A DNA stretch of 64,000 nt from Chloroflexota bacterium (lineage in GTDB: Bacteria; Chloroflexota; Anaerolineae; Aggregatilineales; Phototrophicaceae). The stretch spans positions 496,001 to 560,000 of the forward strand of contig JAIUNI010000002.1 in the NCBI GenBank assembly GCA_020161935.1. The letters are read 5' to 3'. Numbering within the stretch: position 1 is the first letter of the stretch; every line of letters starts with the position of its first letter. Position numbers and translations under genes: made by a program. A model generated the notes under the pieces. That model had not been told where the DNA came from and searched no databases. It was given only the letters and a program-made list of their open reading frames with translations. Positions 15,301 to 24,508 of this stretch are shown one piece after another.

Positions 15301-18246
15301 TTACCCGCGTGTGACCTCAACCGTGATGCTGCTGCTGGTTTGGTTGCCCACCGCGTCGAACGCCACCGCCGTGAAGGTGAATGTCCCCGTTTCGGTGATG
15401 GTATATGTATATTCGTAAGGATTATCATTGTCGGTTTGCAGGATTTCGCCGTCGCGGTAGAACTCTACCCGCTGCACTTGGTAATCATCACCTACCGTTG
15501 CGCTCAAGTTGAGCGTGGTTTCCGTCGGCCAGCGGTAAATCTTACCCGGCTCACCCGCGCTCAAGCTGACGGTCGGGGGCGTGTTATCGACGATCACCTG
15601 CACGGTCGCCGACTCGGCTGAATTATCCTGATGCACAACCGTCAGCAGCAGCGTATACAACCCGCTGAGGCCGGTCGTATCCCATGTGCCGAGGCTCGCG
15701 CCTGCGGTGAACGTGGTTTGCTGTGAGCCGATCTGCAAATAACCGCTGGGACTCGCGCCTTCACCGTAGGATAGCTGGAAGTAACGCATGTCCTCCGGTC
15801 GCAGCGTCCCGCGAATATCGACCTGCCCACCGACATAGGCATACGGCTGTGGCTGGAGCAGCTGCACATCGGTGAACAATTCGGGGCGGCTGACGTTATC
15901 GTAGCCAAGCGGCGGCAGCGGCAGGTTATTACTGCGCCACCATTCTTCGGCATCCGGCGGCGGCACAAAGAACAGCTTGCTAATTTGTAACTGGTTCGGC
16001 GTACTGGCAGTCGCGCGTAAGCCGCTCTGACTGTTGATGACCACCTTTTGCCAGTAGGTATCTTCCTGCTGTGGTTGGAAGCCTGCGTTGGCGAGGAAGA
16101 TTTCAGCGTGGGTCGGGCAGTCGGCGTTCGGGATTAAGCCGGAACGGTCACACACACTGAGGGTCGTGATCGTATCGGGTCGCGACCAATCGGCGTTGGG
16201 CAGCGAGTCGCGGTCGTGGGCATACTGCATTACCCCGCGCCAAACGAGCGCCGCCCCATCCAACCCTGCGGGTGAAAGGTCAAGCGCGGTGTCATCAGTG
16301 TGGTTCAGGTGGACACTCGCCACCAACTGCGGCGTGTAACCGACCGTCCAATTTTCGGTCATGTCGCCCGCCATACCCGCGACAACAGCATTCGCGCGGG
16401 GCAAATCGAGGACGCTGACAGTATCACCCAAAACCTGCCGCCGTTTAATTTGATCCGACAAAACATTATTCAGCAGATAACCGACATCATGCGGGAACAC
16501 GCCTACCTGAGATTGGGCTACCTGCGCGTCGTCATACTCCCAGATGATATTCCCCGCCTCGTCTTCGATGCGAAGGACAGCCACCGGATTACGCTGGCGA
16601 TAGCCCTGCCCGACAGCCTGCGCCGAGATCCCGTGCATATCGCCCATCGCGGCAAACACCGAGTAGGCGTAGGTCATATCGAGTACCGAAACCGCACCGC
16701 CGCGTTCCAACAGCGAGAGGTCATAGCGCCCGTCCTCGCCCAAGCTGTTCAGGCCGATGCGGTGGGCGAACGACAGAACCGTTCCCATGCCGCGTTCGCT
16801 GGCGATCTGGGCAGCGGGCGGCAGCAGCCACGCGCTCATAGCATCGCGCAGGTTTACCGGCCCACGGAAGCGGCCATCAGGATTGGTAGGGGTGTAGATC
16901 AAGCCGTCCGCCGCACCGGGGAACTTACGCGGAATATCCAGCACCATCGTCGCGGGGTTGGCCTGTGCGCGGACGAACGCGGTGAAGTACACGAACGGGT
17001 AAAGTGTTGGGCCGGGCTGCGCGTCCAAGCGTGTCGCGGGGCCGACTATACTCTTAATCTCGCCCGTGGTGACATCCATAATCACCACCGAACCGATGTC
17101 CGGCGCGGTGCCATCAACCGGAAGGCTGGTCACGGGCATATAGTCGGCGGCGTGGCAGGGTTTGCCATCGTCCGCGTCCGGTGAGGTGGCTTTACCGCCT
17201 AAACGCGCGAGTTGGATGCGTAAGGCGCACTTCGATTGATAATAGAGATCGAGGTCGAGGGTCGTAATAATTTTCAGGCCGCCGCGTGCCACGAGTTCCG
17301 TTCCGGCACGCCCTTGATTATTCAAGATGTCCTGCGCCTGCCGCCGCGCATAAGCCACGAACTCCGGCGCGATTTGTTCCGGCTGGTTGAGCGTCAACAA
17401 TATTGGTGTTTGGGTGGTGGCGGCTGTATCAAATTCGGCGCTAGTAATGTCGCCGCCCGCCCGCATCGACCGCAGCAGGTCGCGCTGGCGGCCACGGGCA
17501 GCCGTTTCGTTATCCAGCGGGTTGTACTGGGTCGCGAGGGGGATAGCCGCGAGCATCGCAGCTTCATCGAGCGTGAGGTCTGCCGCATCTTTGCCGAGGT
17601 AAATTTGAGCAGCGGACTGGATACCTCGCGCACTGTTGCCATAATCCGCTGTGTTGAGGTACCACTCTAGAATTTCTTCGTTCGAATAACGCCGTCCGAT
17701 TTCCGTGACCAGCGCGATTTCCTGCCCGATGGCATCCACGGTCGGCACTTCGGGCAGCGGTGCGATCACACTCCGCACCAAGCGTCCGGTCAGGGTTTGG
17801 TCAGCCGCCAGCGGGCCAAACAGCGTGTTTTCCCACAATCGGTTATAAGCGACGAACACGTTCGGACGTTCACTGCTCAGGAAGTTCGGCTGCTCGGCGC
17901 GGAGGGTCGCTTTCAACAGGACAGCGGGCATCTGGTTCAGGGTCAGCCATGTGCGCTGGTTGGAGGATTGGTCAGCCAGCAGCAGAGTCTCGCCGCTGCG
18001 GTCATACAGTTCCGTCAGCCCGATCATCGCCGCTTGCGAGAGACTTTCTTGCGGCGTGGGGAGGCTGCGGGTGACATTCTGGTAGGCCAGCAGCGCCCCG
18101 CCCAACGTAACACCGACCGGTATAACCACTAGGAATAACACAAGTACCGTGATGATCCCGATACGCCAGCGGTTGCGGGCGGCGGCGGCTTGTTTGCGTT
18201 CCTTGCGTGCGCGGCGGCGGCGGATGATGGCGGCGGATGTCGTCAC
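15301..18246 (-). CDS. Class A PBP-like protein with degenerate catalytic motifs
   Basis: 981 residues: cytoplasmic Arg/Lys-rich tail, one membrane segment (about 29-55), a GT51-like domain (to ~250), a transpeptidase-like domain (~380-690) and Ig-like domains at the C-terminus (~790-981). The scaffold is kept (EEILEWYLN; PFVYFTAF; NWTVGYTPQLV), but catalytic motifs are not. SxxK is PGPTLYPF (411-418), the SxN position reads AWLLPP (472-477) and KTG is MAG (625-627). In the GT51 part the EDxxFxxH box is EQPNFLSS and the GGSTITQQ box is lost. It is thus probably a non-catalytic cell-wall protein. GTG 18246 follows AGGGTACGCC. It lies downstream of the HTTM and GT2 genes. Confidence 0.85.
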   Translation of the reverse strand: MTTSAAIIRRRRARKERKQAAAARNRWRIGIITVLVLFLVVIPVGVTLGGALLAYQNVTRSLPTPQESLSQAAMIGLTELYDRSGETLLLADQSSNQRTWLTLNQMPAVLLKATLRAEQPNFLSSERPNVFVAYNRLWENTLFGPLAADQTLTGRLVRSVIAPLPEVPTVDAIGQEIALVTEIGRRYSNEEILEWYLNTADYGNSARGIQSAAQIYLGKDAADLTLDEAAMLAAIPLATQYNPLDNETAARGRQRDLLRSMRAGGDITSAEFDTAATTQTPILLTLNQPEQIAPEFVAYARRQAQDILNNQGRAGTELVARGGLKIITTLDLDLYYQSKCALRIQLARLGGKATSPDADDGKPCHAADYMPVTSLPVDGTAPDIGSVVIMDVTTGEIKSIVGPATRLDAQPGPTLYPFVYFTAFVRAQANPATMVLDIPRKFPGAADGLIYTPTNPDGRFRGPVNLRDAMSAWLLPPAAQIASERGMGTVLSFAHRIGLNSLGEDGRYDLSLLERGGAVSVLDMTYAYSVFAAMGDMHGISAQAVGQGYRQRNPVAVLRIEDEAGNIIWEYDDAQVAQSQVGVFPHDVGYLLNNVLSDQIKRRQVLGDTVSVLDLPRANAVVAGMAGDMTENWTVGYTPQLVASVHLNHTDDTALDLSPAGLDGAALVWRGVMQYAHDRDSLPNADWSRPDTITTLSVCDRSGLIPNADCPTHAEIFLANAGFQPQQEDTYWQKVVINSQSGLRATASTPNQLQISKLFFVPPPDAEEWWRSNNLPLPPLGYDNVSRPELFTDVQLLQPQPYAYVGGQVDIRGTLRPEDMRYFQLSYGEGASPSGYLQIGSQQTTFTAGASLGTWDTTGLSGLYTLLLTVVHQDNSAESATVQVIVDNTPPTVSLSAGEPGKIYRWPTETTLNLSATVGDDYQVQRVEFYRDGEILQTDNDNPYEYTYTITETGTFTFTAVAFDAVGNQTSSSITVEVTRG

Positions 18247-18330
18247 GGCGTACCCTATTTACTCGTTCAATAACTCGCTACTATTTTAGCGGTGATTGGC
18301 TAATCGTACATCCTCGCGGCTCAAGGTGAC

Positions 18331-19848
18331 TTAGCCGATGCAGCTCGCGCCACGTATGACGGTCGTTTGATACGGCAAGAACGGCTGACCGGGGATGGAT
18401 GTGGCGCGGCTGTAGAGAACGATCTCCAAGCCTGTAATGCCGCTGTCCAAATATTGGCGACAGGTATAGACTGCCCACGCGCTGAACAAGGGGTCGTCTT
18501 TATCCTTCGTCATGAGGTTTTCTTCCAGCTTGCCCCACCGCGCCTCTGGGCCAACGTACCAGTGAGGCCGGTCAGTCGGGTTACGCACATCACGAATACC
18601 CTCACCGCTGAAAATGCCGTTCAACCCGAACCAGCCTTCGAAACGCAGTGGGTCGGGTGCGAACATCGCCCACGATTCCCATAAGCCGACAGCTCGCAAA
18701 CCTTGTTCCAGCGCCATCGGCATAGCAGGTGTCCGCAGCCGGACGGCCAATAAATCATCACTCAGAATGTTCGCCCAGATGATGCTGCCCATCGCCCCGA
18801 TCAGCACCGCCGCCAGCAGCGCCCGATACGCGCCTTTGCCCATCGCAGCCGGTATCCCTGCGAGTGTCGCAGCACATCCGGCGGGTTCGGGGGCAGTCGC
18901 AGGAACTGGCAGCATGAGCGGCGTTTGGCTGCGTGTACGCCCGCGCTGCTTGAACCAATCCAACCAGCGGGGATCGATCAGCACCAGATAGCCGGTTATC
19001 ATCACCAGCGGGAAATTCGGGATGTTCATCACCAGCGCGATACCAACGTGTAAGCCGATGCCAGCGATCAACCCCGTCGCACGTAAGTAGGGTTGAAAGA
19101 GTGGGAAGAAAACCAGCAGTGCGAAGCCGCCCTCGATCAACAGTGCCATATACGTCACTGTCCGCAGCACACTGATGGAAGCGTTCGCCAGCAGCCATTC
19201 CGCCACCGGGAAAGTGTGCATCCGCACCTGCATCGCCATATACAGCGCGTCACCACTTTGCCACGTCTGCCCTTGCAGCTTAAAAATCGTCGTGAAGATG
19301 TAAATGAGCGCGATCTGTATTTGCAGCATCCGCACCGGGAACGCGAATACCCGCGCCGCGCCCTGTTCCCCACGCCGCCGCGCATCCAACGCATAAGCCC
19401 TTCCGAGCGGCAAGAACAGGCTCCAAAAGGCGAAGGCTTGCATCACACTGTCCGCGCCGGTCGCTACCAGCGGATTACGGTTAATGACCGAAATGAGCAG
19501 CACCCAATTGAGGACGCTCATCACGCGGGTTTGCCAGCCAAGCAGCAGCAGCAGCGCCACCACCACCCACAAACCGAAAAACACCATCGCCATCCACGTA
19601 TCCGAAAAAGGCGACATCAGCGTCGGCATATTGGGCGCAACACGGGTGAGCAGCCGCGCCGGCAGCATCCCCGCGTCGCTGTACCACACCTCGGCGACGA
19701 AAAGGTGATAGATGGCCTCTTTGAGTATCAGCAGGGCAAAGGCGATGCGAAACAAGCCGAGTGGTCGCGCGTCAACATCGCCAAACCAATAGGCAGGCTT
19801 CAAAAAGTTATAGTCAGCAGAGGAAAACAGCCAGTGAGGGCGATTCAT
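18331..19848 (-). CDS. HTTM-domain membrane protein (γ-carboxylase-like)
   Basis: A 505-residue multi-pass protein. The opening DVDARPLGLFRIAFALLIL and the following helices match the HTTM domain, the horizontally transferred transmembrane domain shared with vitamin-K-dependent γ-glutamyl carboxylase. About eight hydrophobic helices fall between residues 28 and 370; the C-terminal ~130 residues are soluble (VGLWESWAMFAPDPLRFEGWF). Bacterial members have no settled function. It follows the GT2 gene by 12 bases and precedes the PBP-like gene by 84, so all three probably form an operon acting at the envelope. Confidence 0.8.
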   Translation of the reverse strand: MNRPHWLFSSADYNFLKPAYWFGDVDARPLGLFRIAFALLILKEAIYHLFVAEVWYSDAGMLPARLLTRVAPNMPTLMSPFSDTWMAMVFFGLWVVVALLLLLGWQTRVMSVLNWVLLISVINRNPLVATGADSVMQAFAFWSLFLPLGRAYALDARRRGEQGAARVFAFPVRMLQIQIALIYIFTTIFKLQGQTWQSGDALYMAMQVRMHTFPVAEWLLANASISVLRTVTYMALLIEGGFALLVFFPLFQPYLRATGLIAGIGLHVGIALVMNIPNFPLVMITGYLVLIDPRWLDWFKQRGRTRSQTPLMLPVPATAPEPAGCAATLAGIPAAMGKGAYRALLAAVLIGAMGSIIWANILSDDLLAVRLRTPAMPMALEQGLRAVGLWESWAMFAPDPLRFEGWFGLNGIFSGEGIRDVRNPTDRPHWYVGPEARWGKLEENLMTKDKDDPLFSAWAVYTCRQYLDSGITGLEIVLYSRATSIPGQPFLPYQTTVIRGASCIG

Positions 19849-19860
19849 CCCGTATTGCCG

Positions 19861-21306
19861 TTACTGCGCGGGGGCGACTTGCTGTGCGCGGTGCAGTGCC
19901 ATCCGGTCGCGAATGCCCCACAGCACGATCATCACGAAAGAGAAGCTGTATACGCCCAACCACGGCGCAAGTGCCGGACTCAGGCGCAGCGCTAAGTACG
20001 TTCCCCACAGCGAGTAGATCGCCAGCAGCAGTTCCACCCACAGCGCAGGGTCACGCTTGAGGGCATAGCCGCTAATCTGCCATTCCTTCGCGAACTTGGG
20101 TGTGCGCCGGAACTCGGTGCTGCGTCCGAGCAAGCCGCTGAGTACGGCCTGTGTATTGCTCCACGCGATGCCGGTTCCCAACGCCATCAACACGGGGAAG
20201 GCCATCAGACGCTTCGCCCAGTCGATGTATAGAGCCTGTTGGCTGATAACGTAAATAAGCGGTGTGACGAGGCCAACGACACCAAGAACGCTCAGGGATA
20301 AATGTTGGAGGCTGTTGGTAACGAGAAGGGGCGGTGTGAGGATGAGTAAAACCATCATCAAGGGGTGCGGCATATACTGGCACAGGTGCAGAGTCGCCAT
20401 CACACGCCTCGAAAGGCTAAAGTCAGAGCGCCACAGCGGTGAGAGCGTATGCCCCAATGTCTGGGTCGTGCCTTTCGCCCAGCGTGCCTGCTGCTGTTTA
20501 TAAGCGGCGATTTGTGGGGGAAGTTCACCGGGGACAACCACATCCGGCAGATATAAAAATTCCCAACCCGCCAGTTGAGCGCGGTAGCTGAGGTCTAAGT
20601 CCTCGGTTAAGGTCAGGTCACGCCAACCGCCCGCTTCTTGAATGCACTTCGTACGCCATACCCCGCCCGACCCGTTGAAGGTCATCAGCCAGCCGCCCCG
20701 GCTGCGGGCCGTCTGCTCAACGACGAAATGGCTGTCCAGCGCCAGTGTTTGCCCCAACGTCAACAAATTCCCAAACGGGTTCAGGTGGCCCCAGCGTGTT
20801 TGAACCATGCCCAACTTCGGACGTGTCACCAGATGCGGGATCGTCTTACGCAGGAAATCCGGCGGTGGCACGAAATCCGCGTCCAGCACCATCATATATT
20901 CCGCGTCCGTCAGCGTCATGCCATAAGCCAGCGCACCTGCTTTATAGCCGGTACGTTCTAAACGGCGGACATGCTGAATATTTAAGCCATCTGCACTCAG
21001 TACAGCGACCTTCGCGGCAGTGATCTCAACCGTAGTATCGGTTGAGTCGTCCAAAACCTGAACGGTCAACTTCTCACGGGGATAATCCAGTGCTGCCATC
21101 GCATCCAGCAGCCGCCCAACGACATACCGTTCGTTGTAGAGCGGCAGCTGAACCACAACGGTCGGCCATTCATTGACTGCCGGTGTGGGAACCGCATCGT
21201 GGCGATGGCGCAGATAAACAACCAATAAAAAAAGCTGGCTGCACGCATAGACAGTCAGCGACACAGCACAAGCAACATAAAGGAGAATGAGCAGGTTGAG
21301 TAACAT
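19861..21306 (-). CDS. Family 2 glycosyltransferase, cellulose-synthase-like
   Basis: A 481-residue processive-type GT2. One membrane helix at the N-terminus is followed by the catalytic domain: VVVQLPLYNE, VLDDSTDTT, the DxD in MVLDADFVPP, the base TED in LTEDLDLSYRAQ, and QQARWAKG, the Q(Q/R)xRW box of processive enzymes. Four or five membrane helices follow (about 300-465). Such enzymes polymerise or transfer sugars from nucleotide-sugar donors across the membrane (cellulose, glucomannan, glycolipids). No PilZ domain is seen. It is the first gene of the probable GT2-HTTM-PBP-like operon. Confidence 0.88.
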   Translation of the reverse strand: MLLNLLILLYVACAVSLTVYACSQLFLLVVYLRHRHDAVPTPAVNEWPTVVVQLPLYNERYVVGRLLDAMAALDYPREKLTVQVLDDSTDTTVEITAAKVAVLSADGLNIQHVRRLERTGYKAGALAYGMTLTDAEYMMVLDADFVPPPDFLRKTIPHLVTRPKLGMVQTRWGHLNPFGNLLTLGQTLALDSHFVVEQTARSRGGWLMTFNGSGGVWRTKCIQEAGGWRDLTLTEDLDLSYRAQLAGWEFLYLPDVVVPGELPPQIAAYKQQQARWAKGTTQTLGHTLSPLWRSDFSLSRRVMATLHLCQYMPHPLMMVLLILTPPLLVTNSLQHLSLSVLGVVGLVTPLIYVISQQALYIDWAKRLMAFPVLMALGTGIAWSNTQAVLSGLLGRSTEFRRTPKFAKEWQISGYALKRDPALWVELLLAIYSLWGTYLALRLSPALAPWLGVYSFSFVMIVLWGIRDRMALHRAQQVAPAQ

Positions 21307-21507
21307 TTAGAAGAGTCTATCGATATTAAGAAGACGTGGCAAGGGTTGACATAAGACCATAGGTTACGCCAGTTCCGCTACCCCCACTCGCCACAACCTT
21401 CTGCTGATCCCCATTGATTGTACGCAATTTTTCCAGATTTGTTGCGTACCAACTTACCTATCCACTTTTCCTATTATTCGCATCGTTGCACAAAAATCGG
21501 TCGAACT

Positions 21508-22395
21508 TTAGTCCGGGCTTTTCACCCGCCGGAACCCCTCCCCATACGCCACATGCCCCTGCCCGACCACCATAAATGCGTTCGGGTCAGCCTTATTCAC
21601 TAACCGCTGGAGGCTGTTCACCTGCGACCGTGACACAGTGATGAACAGCACCGTATGGCTCTGCTCGGTGAACATGCCCTTGCCCTGCCACGATGTCACA
21701 CCGCGCCCCATTTCGTCCATCACGAGGCTCGAAATCGCATCCGGGTTATCGGTGATGATGGTTGCCGTGCGGATCACACTCGGCCCTTCCAGCACATAAT
21801 CCGCTGTCGCGCCGTTAACGAACAGCGCGATGATGGCATACAACGCACCTTCCCACCCGAATACCAACCCCGCCAGCATAATCACCAGCGCCTCGGTATA
21901 AAGCGAACTGCTGCTGAGTGGCAGCCCGAACTTTTGCTGAAGGATACGCCCCAATGTCGCCGTACCGCCCTGTGTGCCGCCCGCCCGCAGCACCAACCCG
22001 CCAGAAATCCCACCGAGGATGCCGCCAAAGACCGCGTTGAGCAGCACATTCGTCCCGACCTGCACATTGGCGACGTAGGGCTTGAGGAACTCTACCAACA
22101 CCGAATATAAGATAATGTAGACCACAGTACGAATCACGACACGCCAGCCGCCCAACATCCGGTAGCCGTATATTTGAATCGGGATGTTACCGAGGAGGAT
22201 GAGCAAACCGATGGGCAGACGCGGGTCGAGGTGGTTGAGGATGACCGCCACACCGCTCACGCCGCCGGGGGCGATCTGAAATGGCGCGAAGAAAATGTTC
22301 ACGCTGGCCGCTTCAATCGTCGCGGCAATCACCAGCATCACATAACTGGTGACCACACTAAAGGTAATCAATCGGCGTGGCTGCTGAACTGACAT
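21508..22395 (-). CDS. YitT-family membrane protein
   Basis: About 295 residues. Five or six membrane helices (YitT/DUF161) are followed by a cytoplasmic DUF2179 domain, recognisable in TVLFITVSRSQVNSLQRLVN and DPNAFMVVGQGHVAYGEGF. The glycine-rich GGISGGLVLRAGGTQGGT loop is typical. Transport substrates of this family are unproven. ATG 22395 has AGGG about 12 bases upstream; an alternative ATG is at 22419. It is divergent from the GH3 gene. Confidence 0.83.
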   Translation of the reverse strand: MSVQQPRRLITFSVVTSYVMLVIAATIEAASVNIFFAPFQIAPGGVSGVAVILNHLDPRLPIGLLILLGNIPIQIYGYRMLGGWRVVIRTVVYIILYSVLVEFLKPYVANVQVGTNVLLNAVFGGILGGISGGLVLRAGGTQGGTATLGRILQQKFGLPLSSSSLYTEALVIMLAGLVFGWEGALYAIIALFVNGATADYVLEGPSVIRTATIITDNPDAISSLVMDEMGRGVTSWQGKGMFTEQSHTVLFITVSRSQVNSLQRLVNKADPNAFMVVGQGHVAYGEGFRRVKSPD

Positions 22396-22545
22396 CAAAA
22401 ATTGGCCCTTCGGTCGCATAAAAATCTACTGAGATTGTAACCGTTCATTTCCCTTTTTGCCGTAGTCGTTCCGCAAAACTCCGCTATCATAAATCGGTTC
22501 ATCGAATGATACCGTTTGTTACAGATACAGTTTTTGGAGCGTGAC

Positions 22546-24420
22546 GTGAAAACCTTTTTTCGAAGTTTGATCATTTTTGTACTGTTCTTACTCGCCCTGC
22601 CTGTGGTGGCGCAAGACGACGTACCGCCCGCAGACGCGCCGTATAAAAATGCCGGCCTGCCGGTTGAAGAACGGGTTGAAGATTTACTGGCGCGGATGAC
22701 GCTGGAAGAAAAAATCGGGCAGATGACGCTGGTCGAGAAGAACAGCATCAAGACCGAGGACATCGCGGGCATGGCGCTGGGCGGCTTACTCAGCGGCGGC
22801 GGTGGCTACCCGCGCACCAACTCCGCCGAAGCGTGGGCGGAAATGGTCGACGGTTTTCAGCAGGAAGCACTCAACACCCGCCTCGCTATCCCGATCATCT
22901 ACGGTGTCGATGCGGTACACGGGCATAACAACGTAAAGGGTGCGGTAATCTTCCCGCACAACATCGGCATGGGCGCGACCCGCAACGCCGCGCTGGTCGA
23001 ACAGGCTTGCGCGATTACCGCTGTGGAAACCGCCGCGACCGGCATCTATTGGGATTACGCGCCAGTGGTTGCTGTCGTGCAGGACATCCGCTGGGGGCGC
23101 ACCTACGAAAGTTACAGCGAGAATACCGAAGTTGTGAACGAACTCAGCACGGCTTGTGTAAACGGCTTGCAGAGTGACGATCTCTACGTGCTGGCGACCC
23201 CCAAACATTACGTGGGTGATGGCGGTGCGGGTTGGGATACCTCGACTACTGACAACTACATCATTGACCGCGGCGTAACACAGGGCGACGAAGCCTTCCT
23301 CCGCGCGGTTCACCTGCCGCCCTATCAAGCCGCTATCGACGCGGGTGCAATGAGCATCATGGTGTCGTATTCCAGCTTCGACGGTATGAAGATGAGCGCC
23401 CAAAAGTACTTGATTACCGATCTGCTCAAGGGTGAGATGGGCTTCACCGGCTTCGTTGTTTCCGACTGGAAGGCGATTGACGAAATCCCCGGCGATTACT
23501 ACGACGATGTAGTGACCTCCATCAACGCTGGTATGGACATGAACATGGTTCCCTACGACTATCCGGCCTTCATCGACGCGATGACCGATGCCGTCGCGGC
23601 GGGCGATATTTCGATGGAACGGGTGGATGACGCGGTACGCCGTATCCTGCGTGTCAAGTTCGTGATGGGCTTGTTCGAGCATCCGTTTAGTAACCCCGAT
23701 TTGCTCGCCAGCGTCGGCTCGGACGAACACCGCGAAGTGGCGCGGCAAGCGGTGAGCGAGTCGCTGGTGCTGCTCAAGAATGAAAACGCAGCCCTCCCAC
23801 TTGCAAAGGATGTGGCGCATATCTTCGTCGCGGGTGAAGGTGCAGACGACATCGGCATCCAATCCGGCGGCTGGACGATTGAATGGCAGGGTAAAACCGG
23901 CAACATCACCACCGGCACAACCATCCTCGACGCGATTAAAGAAGCCGTCGGTGAGGATGTTGACGTGAAGTTCAATCGCTTCGGGCGCTACAACAACGCC
24001 AACGATGAAAGCGGTAATCCTATTCAGGCCGAGATCGGTATCGTGGTCATCGGCGAGCAGCCGTATGCCGAAGGGATGGGCGATGACGGCGACCTCAGCC
24101 TGTCCGAGCCGGATCTCGGCATGATCGCCCGTGTGCGTGAACGAGTCGATAAGCTGATCGTCATCCTCGTCTCAGGCCGCCCGATGGTTATCAACGACGC
24201 GCTGGACGAAGCCGATGCATTCGTCGCCGCGTGGCTGCCGGGGACGGAAGGCGCGGGTGTCACCGATGTGCTGTTCGGGGATAAGCCATTTACAGGCAAG
24301 CTGCCGTTCACATGGCCGCGTTCGGTCGACCAACTGCCGTTCGACTTCACGAACCTGCCCACGGATGGCGACGACTCACCGCTGTTCCCGTTCGGCTACG
24401 GCCTGACGACCGGCGAATAA
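22546..24420 (+). CDS. Secreted GH3 β-glycosidase
   Basis: About 624 residues. A signal peptide (KTFFRSLIIFVLFLLALPVVAQD) precedes a two-domain GH3 enzyme. In domain 1, the substrate-binding stretch PVVAVVQDIRWGRTYESYSE, KHYVGDGG, and the nucleophile D307 in GFVVSDWKAID are all present. Domain 2 (from about 400) is the α/β sandwich containing ESLVLLKNE and ending TWPRSVDQLPF. It fits the exo-1,3/1,4-β-glucanase/β-glucosidase branch and probably releases glucose from β-glucans outside the cell. GTG 22546 follows GGAGCGTGAC; the signal peptide starts there. A terminator follows. Confidence 0.9.
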   Translation: MKTFFRSLIIFVLFLLALPVVAQDDVPPADAPYKNAGLPVEERVEDLLARMTLEEKIGQMTLVEKNSIKTEDIAGMALGGLLSGGGGYPRTNSAEAWAEMVDGFQQEALNTRLAIPIIYGVDAVHGHNNVKGAVIFPHNIGMGATRNAALVEQACAITAVETAATGIYWDYAPVVAVVQDIRWGRTYESYSENTEVVNELSTACVNGLQSDDLYVLATPKHYVGDGGAGWDTSTTDNYIIDRGVTQGDEAFLRAVHLPPYQAAIDAGAMSIMVSYSSFDGMKMSAQKYLITDLLKGEMGFTGFVVSDWKAIDEIPGDYYDDVVTSINAGMDMNMVPYDYPAFIDAMTDAVAAGDISMERVDDAVRRILRVKFVMGLFEHPFSNPDLLASVGSDEHREVARQAVSESLVLLKNENAALPLAKDVAHIFVAGEGADDIGIQSGGWTIEWQGKTGNITTGTTILDAIKEAVGEDVDVKFNRFGRYNNANDESGNPIQAEIGIVVIGEQPYAEGMGDDGDLSLSEPDLGMIARVRERVDKLIVILVSGRPMVINDALDEADAFVAAWLPGTEGAGVTDVLFGDKPFTGKLPFTWPRSVDQLPFDFTNLPTDGDDSPLFPFGYGLTTGE

Positions 24421-24430
24421 TGACAAATTA

Positions 24431-24466
24431 AATAAAAAGAGGGCGCATGGTGTACCCTCTTTTTAT
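24431..24466. terminator. Bidirectional terminator after the GH3 gene
   Basis: AATAAAAAGAGGG (24431-24443) pairs with CCCTCTTTTTATT (24454-24466) around CGCATGGTGTA. It lies between convergent GH3 and tmk genes and has T runs on both strands. Confidence 0.85.
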
Positions 24467-24471
24467 TCGAT

Positions 24472-24508
24472 AAGCTCTCTGTATTTCTCCGCGTCTCTGC
24501 GGTTCAAC
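24472..24508. repeat. Degenerate dispersed repeat (CCGCAGAGRCGCGGAG type)
   Basis: On the minus strand it reads GAACCGCAGAGACGCGGAGA, nearly the same as GAACCGCAGAGGCGCGGAGA at 53172-53191. It overlaps the last codon and stop of tmk. Confidence 0.5.

Noticed and set aside
22786..23862. Long open frame opposite the GH3 gene
   Set aside because: Shadow of the GH3 coding frame; no domain, no ribosome-binding site, odd His/Val-rich composition.
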